In this document: positions 1 to 8,572 of the stretch, in pieces
Position numbering within the stretch: position 1 is the stretch's first letter
Layout of the letters: every line of letters begins with the position of its first letter
Source: Pseudomonadota bacterium
Lineage (GTDB): Bacteria > Pseudomonadota > Gammaproteobacteria > Halothiobacillales > Halothiobacillaceae
Reading direction: 5' to 3'
Assembly (NCBI GenBank): GCA_021795795.1
Contig: JAJYPA010000081.1
Location: forward strand, 1-22,001
DNA: 22,001 bases
Made by a program: the position numbers and the translations under genes
Notes under the pieces: generated by a model
The model's input: only the letters and a program-made list of their open reading frames with translations
Database searches by the model: none
What the model was told of the DNA's origin: nothing

Positions 1-1286
1 GAGGCTCCACCTTGCGGAAAAATAATCTTCATCAGGCCGGAGAAGGTCTTGTTGATGCCATCGCGGTCTCGCGTAGAAATATCGGAAGAGAGGGTGAAGT
101 GCTCCTTGTAGCGGTCCGAGTAATCGTGATTGCGTAGCGAGCGAAGGATCTCGGCCAGGTAGTCCACCACGAATCCATAACCACTGGAGAACATCTCGCC
201 CCGGATGATGTCGACCTCCCAGCCAGGGATGTAGAAATGGATGCGGTCCAAAAATGCGGAGTCATAGAATTTATTGGGCAGCTCGAAAAACAGATCAGAG
301 TTCTTCAGCATGTAGGGTACGGTGTGCTGAGTGTTGCCCACGAACACCATAGAGGCCTCCGCGCCCAGCGTCTCGACGCCTCGCGAGAAGGACTTATTGG
401 CCATGTAGTTTTTCATAATATCGACGAGGGCCTTGTCCACGCGTTTTTGCTTTCCGGCAAACTCGTCGAAGGCCACGCAATCCCAGTAACCGACCAGGCC
501 GATCTTTCCGGAAGCGTTATTCACGAACAGCTTGGGAACCGTCACTTCGCCGCCAGAAATCAGGATGCCGTGTGGCGAGAATTCTGAGTAGATATGCGAT
601 TTACCGGTCCCCTTGGGACCCAGCTCGATCAGGTTGTAGTTGCGCTCGCAAAACGGAATCAGGCGGACCAGTTGGGTCAGTTTGCTGCGCTTGCCGAACA
701 TCTCCGGGTTGAAGCCGATGCTTTGCACCAAGAGGTCGATCCATTCGTCGGTGGTGAATTGTTTACGGGCCTCAACATAGCCGTCAAAATCAAAATGGGA
801 TAGCTGGATTGGCTTGAGGGTCGACAATATCCAGGGGCTCGCGCTTTTGTCTTCGCTGAACTCATATTCCAGATCAGCAATACACCACACCCCGCCAACT
901 AGGAGCTTGGGGTGCTTTTTCACTGTACCGGAATCAACCAGAACGTCTTTGAGTCCTAAATTCGAAAACTGCGCTTCATAGACATCCTTCTTGTCGTTCA
1001 GGTCAACGCTGATTTTATCGATAACCTTGTAGCGCCCTTTCTCTTTGATGTTCGAGCGCACCAGCCCGGCTTCATTACGATGTACGTAATGCTTGGCAAG
1101 AATTTCTTTGACCGTCTCAATACCGGTCTGAATGGTCGGCTCATCGCTGGTGGCGCAATACTGACCTAGCAGGTATTCCAGCACATAAGAAGGAACGATA
1201 GCGTTGCCCTTGACCGCCTTGACGAGATCCTTGCGGACAACGAGGCCTGGGAAGTGTGTGTTAATTTTCTGGTCAAGTTCATTCAT
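1..1286 (-). CDS. brxL: BREX protein BrxL, N-terminal 428 residues (runs off left edge)
   Basis: Reading the minus strand from ATG at 1286 gives an uninterrupted frame to the window edge, starting MNELDQKINTHFPGLVVRKD. A Walker A motif GPKGTGKS lies at residues 223-230 and a Walker B-like VAFDEF at about 270-275, so this is the AAA+ part of BrxL. The family is usually near 680-700 residues with a Lon-protease-like C-terminal domain, which would lie outside the window. BrxL is known as a DNA-binding AAA+ assembly needed for phage exclusion in type 1 BREX systems; that role is family knowledge. The start has a purine-rich AGGGCGGG just upstream and sits 14 bases after the pglZ stop, placing brxL as the last BREX gene of the operon. 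No frameshift is seen in the visible part. Confidence 0.93.
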   Translation of the reverse strand, partial: MNELDQKINTHFPGLVVRKDLVKAVKGNAIVPSYVLEYLLGQYCATSDEPTIQTGIETVKEILAKHYVHRNEAGLVRSNIKEKGRYKVIDKISVDLNDKKDVYEAQFSNLGLKDVLVDSGTVKKHPKLLVGGVWCIADLEYEFSEDKSASPWILSTLKPIQLSHFDFDGYVEARKQFTTDEWIDLLVQSIGFNPEMFGKRSKLTQLVRLIPFCERNYNLIELGPKGTGKSHIYSEFSPHGILISGGEVTVPKLFVNNASGKIGLVGYWDCVAFDEFAGKQKRVDKALVDIMKNYMANKSFSRGVETLGAEASMVFVGNTQHTVPYMLKNSDLFFELPNKFYDSAFLDRIHFYIPGWEVDIIRGEMFSSGYGFVVDYLAEILRSLRNHDYSDRYKEHFTLSSDISTRDRDGINKTFSGLMKIIFPQGGA

Positions 1287-1300
1287 CGGACACCCGCCCT

Positions 1301-3796
1301 TTAAAAGTCGAAGTCGCTGGTAAATGAGCGTCGCACCAGGTAGCGGAGCGACTTATATTCCTTGTAATGTGAAGTTCCGGCGTGTTTTTCCTCCAGCCGT
1401 AAAATGACCTCTTGGCCATTGGCCTCGTCGGCCTTGCGGGTTAGGACGAAGCGCACTTGCAGCTCCCGCTCCCGGGGATTGTCCGAGCCCAGATCAAAGG
1501 TCAGCTCAAAGCTGTCTGATATCAGGTCGCCCGACTCGGTGTAGATGCCAGCCCGCAGCACACGCGGCTGGATCTTGTCTGTTACCGGTCCAGCCTGGTA
1601 CAGGATCACCGCCAGTTGCCCGGAGGTAATCACCGAGCTGGCTCCACGCAGGATGTCCACCTCAACGGCGGTGACATCGCTCTGACGCTTCTTGTTGATC
1701 TTGAGCACCGGAATCACCACCTCCTGCAACGTCGCGCCGCCATGCACAAAGCGGCTGCCGGAGCCTTTCAAACGCAGGCGATTAATCGATTTGGGAATCT
1801 GCACCTCCACATCACCGGACAGGCCAAGTTGCTCTGAGGTGAACTTACGCAAACTTTGTGCGTTTTTTAACCCTTTGCCCAACACAAAGCGTCGATCTCG
1901 ATACAGGATTGCATCACCTTCAACATCAAGACTTGAATAGTCACTCTCTTCCAAGGCGCGGTTCTGGTAAATGAAACCGTGGTCAGCCGTAACCAGAATA
2001 TTACTTGCGTTGGCAGCCGTCAGTTTTTTGACCAGTTTGACGATTTCATCCAGGGTGAGTTGGGCAGCCTCGAAGGCTTGACCTTCTGAGTGCATCTTGT
2101 CGCCCGTATGGTCAATTCGGTTGTGATAAATGTACAGCACATCATTGGCTTTTAGCAGTTCGCGACATCCATCCCGATCGAGCTGCATGAAATCTTCAGC
2201 CTGAATAGCCTCACCTTTACCATTCAATGCCGCCTGGAGAACTTTTGTGCGATTCGCTGTTCCCTGAGAGCTTTGTCCATCCACCAGCACGGTGCCGCTT
2301 TCGTTGTCGGCAATCGCCAGTGTCTTGTTGGGCAATAGCGCCGCCATGCCAAGCTGGGTGTAGCTGGGCAGCATCGAAAGTGCTGGTTCCAGTTCGGCGC
2401 TGTAACGATCTTCCTGACGAATCAGACTCAGCAACTCATCGCCGATTTCGTAGCGCATAGCGTCGGAAATGATCACACAGACCTTGTTATCCTTGCGCAG
2501 GAATGGTCGAACCCAGTGCTCGAAAAATTCATTCTGCTTACGCACTGGTAAGGCTTCCCACTTTGATGCTGCATCCACAAAGGCTTGGAAGCGGTCTCCT
2601 AGCTTCAATAGGTAGTTGTTGGAGTAAAGATTCTCGACCTGCTCAGTCAGGCCACCCATAAGAGACGCCTGTCCCGACATGCGCACATGGTAAGTGAATT
2701 TGCGGTAGAGCTGATCAAGTAGATACCAGAAGCGGCTGTAGCGCTGCACGCCTTCGGTCAGACTGTTCATTTCGAGCTTGGCCTCACCCAGTGCGTGAGT
2801 GAACTGGGCAGCGTAATCGACTGCCTCGTATAAGTCGCGATATTCACGATACCAGTGGCTCTGCCGCCGCTGGCGCACCCAGATCGCCACGTCACCGATG
2901 GAGACCGTGCGGTCTGCCACCGCCCGTACCAGGTCGCTGATGATCTTCTGGTCAATCAGGCGAAAGTAATCCAACTCAATCAACTCGCGAAAATCGCGTT
3001 TCGCCAGATCCTGCTCAATGCCGAGGATCCCTGAGTACTGTCCCGAGAGAGTCTCGAAACCGTCTTCAAACTGACGACTGTCTTTCCAACGCTTGAGAAA
3101 CACCAGGGCGTCGCCGGTCAGCTTCACCGGACCGTCGGTACCCATGGCGTAGCAGGACTTGAACAGCTCGATGGCAAAATCGCTAATACCCGGCTCGTCA
3201 GACTTGTAGCCATAGCTGCGAGTCATCTGCTCCCAGAGAAAACCATCCAGGCTGCATCGGCCGATCAGATTGATCTTCTCGTCCCGACCCTCGGCCAGCT
3301 CTTGCAGCAGATTTTCCACCACCGCATCCATGCGTGGCTCGCTGCCAGTGCATATCCCCAGCATTTTCAGACGAATCAAAACTGCGGAATCGTCCGTGTT
3401 CAGCAGCTTCTTGAGGGCGTCCTTACGCTTGCTGGTCTGAAAGAACCCCGCATGAGCCTGCACCACCTCCGTGAACTCCGGGCCAAGCTCCAGTTCGGAC
3501 AGCCAGATGGCCACCTGATCGGTACGGAACTCACCGTGGGCTAGTTGCACGTCCAGCAGCCAGTTATCCAGATCATCGGGTTGAGGGCCTTCACGGTAGA
3601 GCAGAAACTTCTGCTCCGGTTGTTCGCGCAGGATCCTGTATTTGATGCCGTACTCATTGTTGGCAAGCTTAAGTTTTTCAACCCCGGGTAGCGCAAGCGC
3701 CTCGAAATCGTCGCGCAATTCCTGCTTGGCGTCATACCAGAAGACGATCCGGTGCCGGTCGAAAAGTTTGGTCAAGGCAGCTTCAATTCTGTTCAT
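1301..3796 (-). CDS. pglZ: BREX phosphatase-fold protein PglZ (type 1)
   Basis: A protein of 831 residues, normal for type 1 PglZ. The C-terminal half is an alkaline-phosphatase-superfamily domain: VCVIISDAMRYEIGDELL (Asp about 445), a following SYTQLGMAALLP stretch, YIYHNRIDHTGDK (about 555-567) and LVTADHGFIYQ (about 602-612) match the metal-binding signatures expected of the fold. PglZ is an essential BREX component; its biochemical substrate is not evident from sequence. The start is ATG at 3796, not the in-frame ATG at 3805: a perfect AGGAGG (806-811 of the 3.8-kb line, i.e. 3806-3811) abuts the upstream ATG but is 9 bases from the one at 3796, and PglZ proteins commonly begin MNxIExAL. 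The start overlaps the 3' end of the nuclease gene by 14 bases, so the two are probably translationally coupled. brxL follows after 14 bases. Confidence 0.95.
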   Translation of the reverse strand: MNRIEAALTKLFDRHRIVFWYDAKQELRDDFEALALPGVEKLKLANNEYGIKYRILREQPEQKFLLYREGPQPDDLDNWLLDVQLAHGEFRTDQVAIWLSELELGPEFTEVVQAHAGFFQTSKRKDALKKLLNTDDSAVLIRLKMLGICTGSEPRMDAVVENLLQELAEGRDEKINLIGRCSLDGFLWEQMTRSYGYKSDEPGISDFAIELFKSCYAMGTDGPVKLTGDALVFLKRWKDSRQFEDGFETLSGQYSGILGIEQDLAKRDFRELIELDYFRLIDQKIISDLVRAVADRTVSIGDVAIWVRQRRQSHWYREYRDLYEAVDYAAQFTHALGEAKLEMNSLTEGVQRYSRFWYLLDQLYRKFTYHVRMSGQASLMGGLTEQVENLYSNNYLLKLGDRFQAFVDAASKWEALPVRKQNEFFEHWVRPFLRKDNKVCVIISDAMRYEIGDELLSLIRQEDRYSAELEPALSMLPSYTQLGMAALLPNKTLAIADNESGTVLVDGQSSQGTANRTKVLQAALNGKGEAIQAEDFMQLDRDGCRELLKANDVLYIYHNRIDHTGDKMHSEGQAFEAAQLTLDEIVKLVKKLTAANASNILVTADHGFIYQNRALEESDYSSLDVEGDAILYRDRRFVLGKGLKNAQSLRKFTSEQLGLSGDVEVQIPKSINRLRLKGSGSRFVHGGATLQEVVIPVLKINKKRQSDVTAVEVDILRGASSVITSGQLAVILYQAGPVTDKIQPRVLRAGIYTESGDLISDSFELTFDLGSDNPRERELQVRFVLTRKADEANGQEVILRLEEKHAGTSHYKEYKSLRYLVRRSFTSDFDF

Positions 3797-4874
3797 GACC
3801 GGCATCCTCCTGCAATTGCCACAAATCCTGTTCTATCTCTTCCACGGTTGGCAACGCGCCTTTCAGGTTATCGGGCAAAGTCTCCAGCAAGGTGTATTCG
3901 CTTACTCCCATGGGTTTGTTCATATCGCGCAGTGCAAATTCCACCTCGATATTGTTTTTGTCTCGGCACAGCAGCAGGCCAATGGTGGGCTGGTCATCAT
4001 CGCGCTTGAGCAGGCTATCCACGGCGGACAAATAGAAATTGAGCTTACCGGCATACTCGGGAATGAATTTGCGGTTTTTGAGTTCCACCACCACATAGCA
4101 CTTCAAGGTGACATGGTAGAAAAGCAGGTCGATGTAATAGTCGTTCCCGGCGATCTCCAGATGATATTGGCGACCAATAAAGGCGAACCCCTTGCCCAGC
4201 TCCAGCAAAAATTGGGTGATGTGCCGGGTAAGCTGCTGTTCCACATCCCGTTCGTTATACGGGGCGGTCATACTCATGAAGTCGAAGGTATAGGGGTCTT
4301 TCAGGGTCTGTTGAGCCAAGTCCGACTGGGGCGCGGGCAAGGTGCTGGCAAAGTTCGTTACTGCCTTGCCCGTCCGGTCATACAACTTGGATTTGAGTTG
4401 CAAGGCCAAAACGTCGCGGCTCCAGCCCTGCTCGATGGTCTGGGCAATGTAGAAAACCGCTTCAGCCACACTGGCGCACTTGGTGAAGATCAGAATGTTG
4501 TGCCCCCAAGGAATTTGGTCAACAGCCTGTTGACCAAATGGCATTAAGGCGATGTCTACGGGTAAGTCGTTATCCCCGCCGCCCGATGAGTAGAACTGAA
4601 AAAAACGCTGACAGTATTTCAGGTTGGACGCCGACAGCCCCCTGATCTCGGGAAATTCCCGTTGTAAATCCTTTGATAGCTGTGGGATGACCTTGTCGCC
4701 CCATTGGCTTTGCACCTGCTTGGCGGTAATCATGCCCCCCAAGTCCCAATAAAATCGAATCAACTCGCGGTTCGCCGCCAGCGCCATGCCCAGACGGGCA
4801 GAACTGATGCGGTTCTTGATCTGTTTCAACCATGCCTGATAGTCAGCACCAACGAATAAGGAAGAAATGGTCAT
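3783..4874 (-). CDS. YhcG-like DUF1016 PD-(D/E)XK nuclease inside the BREX operon
   Basis: A 363-residue protein with the two-part layout of the YhcG/DUF1016 family: an N-terminal helical domain (about 10-170, with LGMALAANRELIRFYWDLG and the LSASNLKYCQRFFQFY stretch) and a C-terminal PD-(D/E)XK nuclease domain (about 200-345). Candidate active-site residues are Asp249 in YYIDLLFYH and Glu264/Lys266 in VVVELKNRKF, all present, so the nuclease fold looks intact. The family is recurrent next to restriction-modification and other defence genes. Here it starts 6 bases after the pglX stop and its last codons overlap the pglZ start, so it is co-translated with core BREX genes although it is not one of the six standard type 1 genes. 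A role as an accessory effector or repair nuclease is an inference; a fortuitous hitchhiker is possible. Confidence 0.9.
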   Translation of the reverse strand: MTISSLFVGADYQAWLKQIKNRISSARLGMALAANRELIRFYWDLGGMITAKQVQSQWGDKVIPQLSKDLQREFPEIRGLSASNLKYCQRFFQFYSSGGGDNDLPVDIALMPFGQQAVDQIPWGHNILIFTKCASVAEAVFYIAQTIEQGWSRDVLALQLKSKLYDRTGKAVTNFASTLPAPQSDLAQQTLKDPYTFDFMSMTAPYNERDVEQQLTRHITQFLLELGKGFAFIGRQYHLEIAGNDYYIDLLFYHVTLKCYVVVELKNRKFIPEYAGKLNFYLSAVDSLLKRDDDQPTIGLLLCRDKNNIEVEFALRDMNKPMGVSEYTLLETLPDNLKGALPTVEEIEQDLWQLQEDAGHEQN

Positions 4875-4880
4875 CCTGAC

Positions 4881-7800
4881 TTAATCCTCCACCACATCCA
4901 GTCCTGCAATCTTCTTCAAGGCCGCGCCGAATTTGGGGTAGTTGACCTTGACGCCGTCATCCAGATCAATCTCCACCTGCTCGGTGGCCAGAGGGTACAG
5001 CACCTCGCGCTCGTATTCCTCCAACTCGGCGATCATCTTGGTGATTTTCTCGATTTCCTTCAACGCCTTGGTTTTCTCGCCTTGGCTTGCACTTGCGCTG
5101 ATGCTGACTGCTTCCAGATGGTGTTTGTGCGCAGTGAGCTTGGTGCGGAACTCGCGCAGGTAGTCGTTGAGCACCACGCTGACCGTATCCGGACGGTAGC
5201 GGTGTATGTAGATCAGCGCGTTGAAGCTGCCTTTGGGGCTGGAGAACAGCCAGTAGATCGGGCGCTTTTTGTAGCGTTTGACATGGTCACTGTAGAACTC
5301 GCCGAGGAAGTAATCTCGGATGCTGTAGTTGCGCTTGCCTTTGATGTTCAGCGACAGCTCGACGAATCTGAGGTTTTCCTCGTAATGTTCCTCGCCAAAG
5401 GCCACACGCAGAAACTTGCGGAAGCGCTCGGCGATGTCGTCAGGAAACCAACCGCCATCGAGCATGGGAATGACGTTGTCGTCATCAGCAGGAAAGCTCG
5501 GCTCCGGAACCTGCTTTAGGTAGTCCTCGATGGTCTCGCCCTGATTGGCCAGGATCAGCCCTGGCTTGTCCAGCGCGTAGCGGCCGAACATGCAGCCCAC
5601 AGCATAGGAGACCAGCTCACGCATAGTGTCGGCCAGCAGCAGCGCCTCCAGCTCGTCCTCGCTCTTGTCGTTGCCGTAGCGGTAGTGTGGGTTGCAGGTC
5701 AGGGTGATTTCATTGAGCGGCACCTTGGGTGTCAGCTCATCTTGCATGCCGTAGGCCTCGATGAAGATGCGGTTGTTCTCTTCCTCTAACCTCTGCATCT
5801 CCTGTGTCATCTCTCGCCAGTGGGCGCGGAGCTTCTGGTAAGTGGCCTTCAGGGTTGGCTGGCGGTAGTCGGGATTCAGTAGTGGGAGGATATTGAAGTC
5901 CCAGGAGGTTTCGTAGGTATTCCAATCGTCCTTGTGGGTTTGTATAAGCCGCTTACAATTATCATCATTAAAAAAAGCGCGTTGATTTGTAGCAATAGGA
6001 ATAGATGCCACGTTGCCTACTTGGAAATTTAATGTTGGATTCATGGCCTTCATGAAGCCATGGGCAAGTGTTGAGCACAATAATGCAGTTAGAAAGTATT
6101 TATCTTTTTGTGCAGGGAACGCAGAAGATCCAGCAACATCAAATATAGCCTTCGTATCTGAGAATCGAACCCCAAAATATGAGGAGCTAATAAATGACCA
6201 TGAGATTGACTCTTGAAAATAATAGTCGCGATTCTGCGGTCTAGATCTTAGTTTACCTTGCTCATCAGTAAAGCTTTGGATCTCATAGCCATCATTTTCC
6301 CAGTTAACAATATTTTCATTATTTCCATACCATTTGCGATAATCTCCGCCCTTATTATACGGATACCATTTTTTAGTTCCGTAATTAGTGTCGCCTGAGA
6401 AGAAACTCATTTTCTTTGATGATACTTCAAACCACTCTCTAACAAATTTATCGTTACTTCCTGTTTGTAACCCAACCTTTACAGGTGCAATATCATCAAG
6501 TCTGGTGCCTTGCTGAAAAATATCTCTAATTTTATCGCTCACCCAGTATGCGATTGGACTTCCAGGAATCTTTTTGAAATCTGATGCAGATGCACGGTAG
6601 AACCAGCCGCAACCCGGATTCATAACCGCTTCTCGGATGGCGGCTTTTTTCTCATCTTCAGAATTGCCAGCAACCAACCTTAAATAGCCGCCCTTGTAGT
6701 CCAGCCGATTTGCGTTCTCCAATACAAAGGCGGTGGTTGAAACCACTTCACCGCCGATGCTGTCAAAAGCCCTTGCACCGAGGTGAGCCATTGATAGCAA
6801 TGTGTCCTGGTTCAGAATCCGCGCACGCAATGCCTCAAACGATGACAAGAACATCCAACTCTGCATGGTAATCATCGCAACCGCTCCATGCTTCTGGGCA
6901 AGGTCGAGGTTACGTTCGATGAACATGGCAAATAGATCTGACTTGCTCGCGGGGTAGTTATCTTTCACCCATGCACTCAATCGCCCATTCATTCCCTTTC
7001 CCCCCATATACGGCGGATTGGCAATCACCACATGGTATTTCGGGCTCAGGTAATCGGCCTGCCGTAGGGCTTGCAGCACCTTCTGGTGGGTCAGGCTGTG
7101 GAACAGATGACCGGAGACATTTTTTGACTCCAGAATCCTGAGCATACCGTCCACGTCGGTGACATCGGTACGGATCAGGGAGCCGAAGTTGTCGGCCTCT
7201 TCGAACTGGCGCAGGGTGGTTTGCAATGGCGCAGTGAAGAGGTCACGGCCGGCAAAATCCATGTAATCCTTCAGCTCGCCATCGTCAAAGTGGACATTCT
7301 CCAGCACGCAGATATTTGGCTTGATGCCCTTGTTGAAGAACCGGCGCTGTTTGGCGCGGGCTTTCATAGTCAGGGCAAAAGCGGCCAGCTCCCCGGCGCG
7401 TTCGTCGATTTCGATGCCGTAGAGGTTATTCGTGAGGATCTTTTCTGGTATTTCGGCGGGATCAACGCCTTCCTCCTCGTAGATGGCGTAGAGCAGGTCA
7501 AAGGCATAGGTGAGCATGTGGCCCGACCCGCAGGCCGGGTCGCAAATCTTGATCTCTTCCGGCTTAGTGATGCGCAGGAAGTCCGTTTCTGCCTGTTCGG
7601 GCTTGATGTAGTAGTCCATCTGCTCAATCAGCTTCGAGCCGGGACGGTTGAGCAACCACAGACGACCAAGTGAGTTTTCTACCAGATAGCGCACGATCCA
7701 ATGCGGGGTAAAAAGCTGGGTGGCGGCGGGGATATTCTCGGGCATGATCTTCTTGTTCTTCTTCAGTCCGTCGAACACCTCGTCCTTCTTCTCGGAGATA

Positions 7801-8414
7801 TAGAACTGGTAGAACCAACCGATCACCTCGACATCCTCGCAGGCATCCGGCGTCATCGCCTCGCGGGTGTAGGCAAGGATGGAGTTGCCCGAGAGCAGAT
7901 CGTCGGGCATCAGGAGTTCGGTGTAGTCATCGATGCGCTGGAACAGGAACGGCATCGCCTTGTTCCAGAAGTTGCAGGCGGCGACCACCAGCAGGCGGTA
8001 AGCCTCGCCTTGCGGGTCGGGGCTGGGCGCTTTGCCGTCGAGCAGGGCGAAGATCTGCTGCCGGACCTTATCGTGGACCATCTCTTCGTCGATATGCCCC
8101 ATTTTGGCCTCAGCCAGAATCTCGGGCTGGAATTGTCCGGGGTCGGCTGGAGAAACAATGTTGACGCGGTTATAACGGTTCACGTCCATGAAACGCAGGG
8201 CGCAGAAGCGGTTAAACCAGATGTAGGCCACCCGCTCAATAACTTGCTCCTTGCTGTGCTCCTTGATGGTTTTTTCAAGTTTTTTCACTGCCTCGGCACG
8301 TTCACGCCGGGCGGCGCTGCTTTCAGCCAACACCAGTTTCAGTTTGGCGGAGACCTGTTCCAGCAGAGAACGTCGGGCATATTGGGCAAATTTTTTGAGT
8401 TTTGCAGTTTCCAT
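4881..8414 (-). CDS. pglX: BREX adenine-specific DNA methyltransferase PglX
   Basis: A 1177-residue class I SAM-dependent N6-adenine methyltransferase, normal size for BREX type 1 PglX. The SAM motif CDPACGSGHM is at about residues 291-300 and the catalytic motif NPPY at 466-469. The N-terminal METAKLKKFAQYARR is typical of the family. PglX marks host DNA so that BREX can tell it from phage DNA (established for type 1 systems). The start at ATG 8414 is preferred because AAGGA lies 10 bases upstream; an in-frame GTG at 8438 would add eight residues partly encoded by a flanking repeat. Residues about 605-828 come from a clearly more AT-rich segment (5930-6600), consistent with an exchanged target-recognition region. 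The upstream neighbour is the AlbA-type gene, 158 bases away, the longest gap in the operon; the nuclease gene follows after 6 bases. Confidence 0.95.
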   Translation of the reverse strand: METAKLKKFAQYARRSLLEQVSAKLKLVLAESSAARRERAEAVKKLEKTIKEHSKEQVIERVAYIWFNRFCALRFMDVNRYNRVNIVSPADPGQFQPEILAEAKMGHIDEEMVHDKVRQQIFALLDGKAPSPDPQGEAYRLLVVAACNFWNKAMPFLFQRIDDYTELLMPDDLLSGNSILAYTREAMTPDACEDVEVIGWFYQFYISEKKDEVFDGLKKNKKIMPENIPAATQLFTPHWIVRYLVENSLGRLWLLNRPGSKLIEQMDYYIKPEQAETDFLRITKPEEIKICDPACGSGHMLTYAFDLLYAIYEEEGVDPAEIPEKILTNNLYGIEIDERAGELAAFALTMKARAKQRRFFNKGIKPNICVLENVHFDDGELKDYMDFAGRDLFTAPLQTTLRQFEEADNFGSLIRTDVTDVDGMLRILESKNVSGHLFHSLTHQKVLQALRQADYLSPKYHVVIANPPYMGGKGMNGRLSAWVKDNYPASKSDLFAMFIERNLDLAQKHGAVAMITMQSWMFLSSFEALRARILNQDTLLSMAHLGARAFDSIGGEVVSTTAFVLENANRLDYKGGYLRLVAGNSEDEKKAAIREAVMNPGCGWFYRASASDFKKIPGSPIAYWVSDKIRDIFQQGTRLDDIAPVKVGLQTGSNDKFVREWFEVSSKKMSFFSGDTNYGTKKWYPYNKGGDYRKWYGNNENIVNWENDGYEIQSFTDEQGKLRSRPQNRDYYFQESISWSFISSSYFGVRFSDTKAIFDVAGSSAFPAQKDKYFLTALLCSTLAHGFMKAMNPTLNFQVGNVASIPIATNQRAFFNDDNCKRLIQTHKDDWNTYETSWDFNILPLLNPDYRQPTLKATYQKLRAHWREMTQEMQRLEEENNRIFIEAYGMQDELTPKVPLNEITLTCNPHYRYGNDKSEDELEALLLADTMRELVSYAVGCMFGRYALDKPGLILANQGETIEDYLKQVPEPSFPADDDNVIPMLDGGWFPDDIAERFRKFLRVAFGEEHYEENLRFVELSLNIKGKRNYSIRDYFLGEFYSDHVKRYKKRPIYWLFSSPKGSFNALIYIHRYRPDTVSVVLNDYLREFRTKLTAHKHHLEAVSISASASQGEKTKALKEIEKITKMIAELEEYEREVLYPLATEQVEIDLDDGVKVNYPKFGAALKKIAGLDVVED

Positions 8415-8432
8415 ATCAGAGAAGTCCTTTTG

Positions 8433-8461
8433 AACCACGAATGGATACGGATGAATACGAA
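8433..8461 (+). repeat. Left copy of an imperfect 29-bp inverted repeat flanking the AlbA-type gene
   Basis: The plus strand begins AACCACGAATGGATACGG here and matches, at 24 of 29 positions, the minus-strand sequence at 10251-10223. All five differences are transitions. The copy sits between the end of the AlbA-type gene and the ribosome binding site of pglX. Internally the unit is a near-repeat of an ACGAATG-like word, a type of dispersed intergenic repeat; family assignment is not possible here. Confidence 0.75.
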
Positions 8462-8495
8462 TCGTGATAAAGGCGAGTTGTGCACGGTTCTATGC

Positions 8496-8572
8496 AAGCG
8501 TGCATAAAGTCCATACACGCTTTTATGCGCCAGCGCTTAAATGGGCGCATATATTTACGCCGAGCGCATAAA
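8496..8572. promoter_or_regulatory. Cluster of dyads between the AlbA-type gene and pglX
   Basis: Two perfect inverted repeats fill this gap. AAGCGTG (8496-8502) pairs with CACGCTT (8516-8522), a 7-bp stem with a 13-base loop. TTTATGCGC (8522-8530) pairs with GCGCATAAA (8564-8572), a 9-bp stem that abuts the stop codon of the AlbA-type gene; further GCGC and GCGCATA words lie between its arms. No long T run follows on either strand, so a simple intrinsic terminator is not supported. A processing site, an attenuator-like element or a protein-binding region controlling pglX relative to upstream genes are possibilities. Confidence 0.5.

Noticed and set aside
3797..3805. Upstream ATG of pglZ at 3805
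   Set aside because: The AGGAGG abuts this ATG with no spacing but is 9 bases from the ATG at 3796.
3642..4547. A 301-codon open frame on the plus strand opposite pglZ and the nuclease gene
   Set aside because: It lies antisense to two well-supported genes, spans their junction, and its translation is low-complexity and unlike any family; it is a by-product of codon bias.
8415..8438. Alternative GTG start of pglX adding eight residues
   Set aside because: Those codons partly derive from the flanking repeat, while the ATG at 8414 has AAGGA at good spacing and matches the family's usual METAKL-like beginning.
7701..8507. A 268-codon plus-strand open frame opposite the 5' half of pglX
   Set aside because: Fully antisense to the conserved methyltransferase region, no ribosome binding site, no recognisable protein.
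8496..8572. Intrinsic terminator after the AlbA-type gene
   Set aside because: The dyads are followed by no U-rich tract in the transcribed direction, and the operon clearly continues into pglX.
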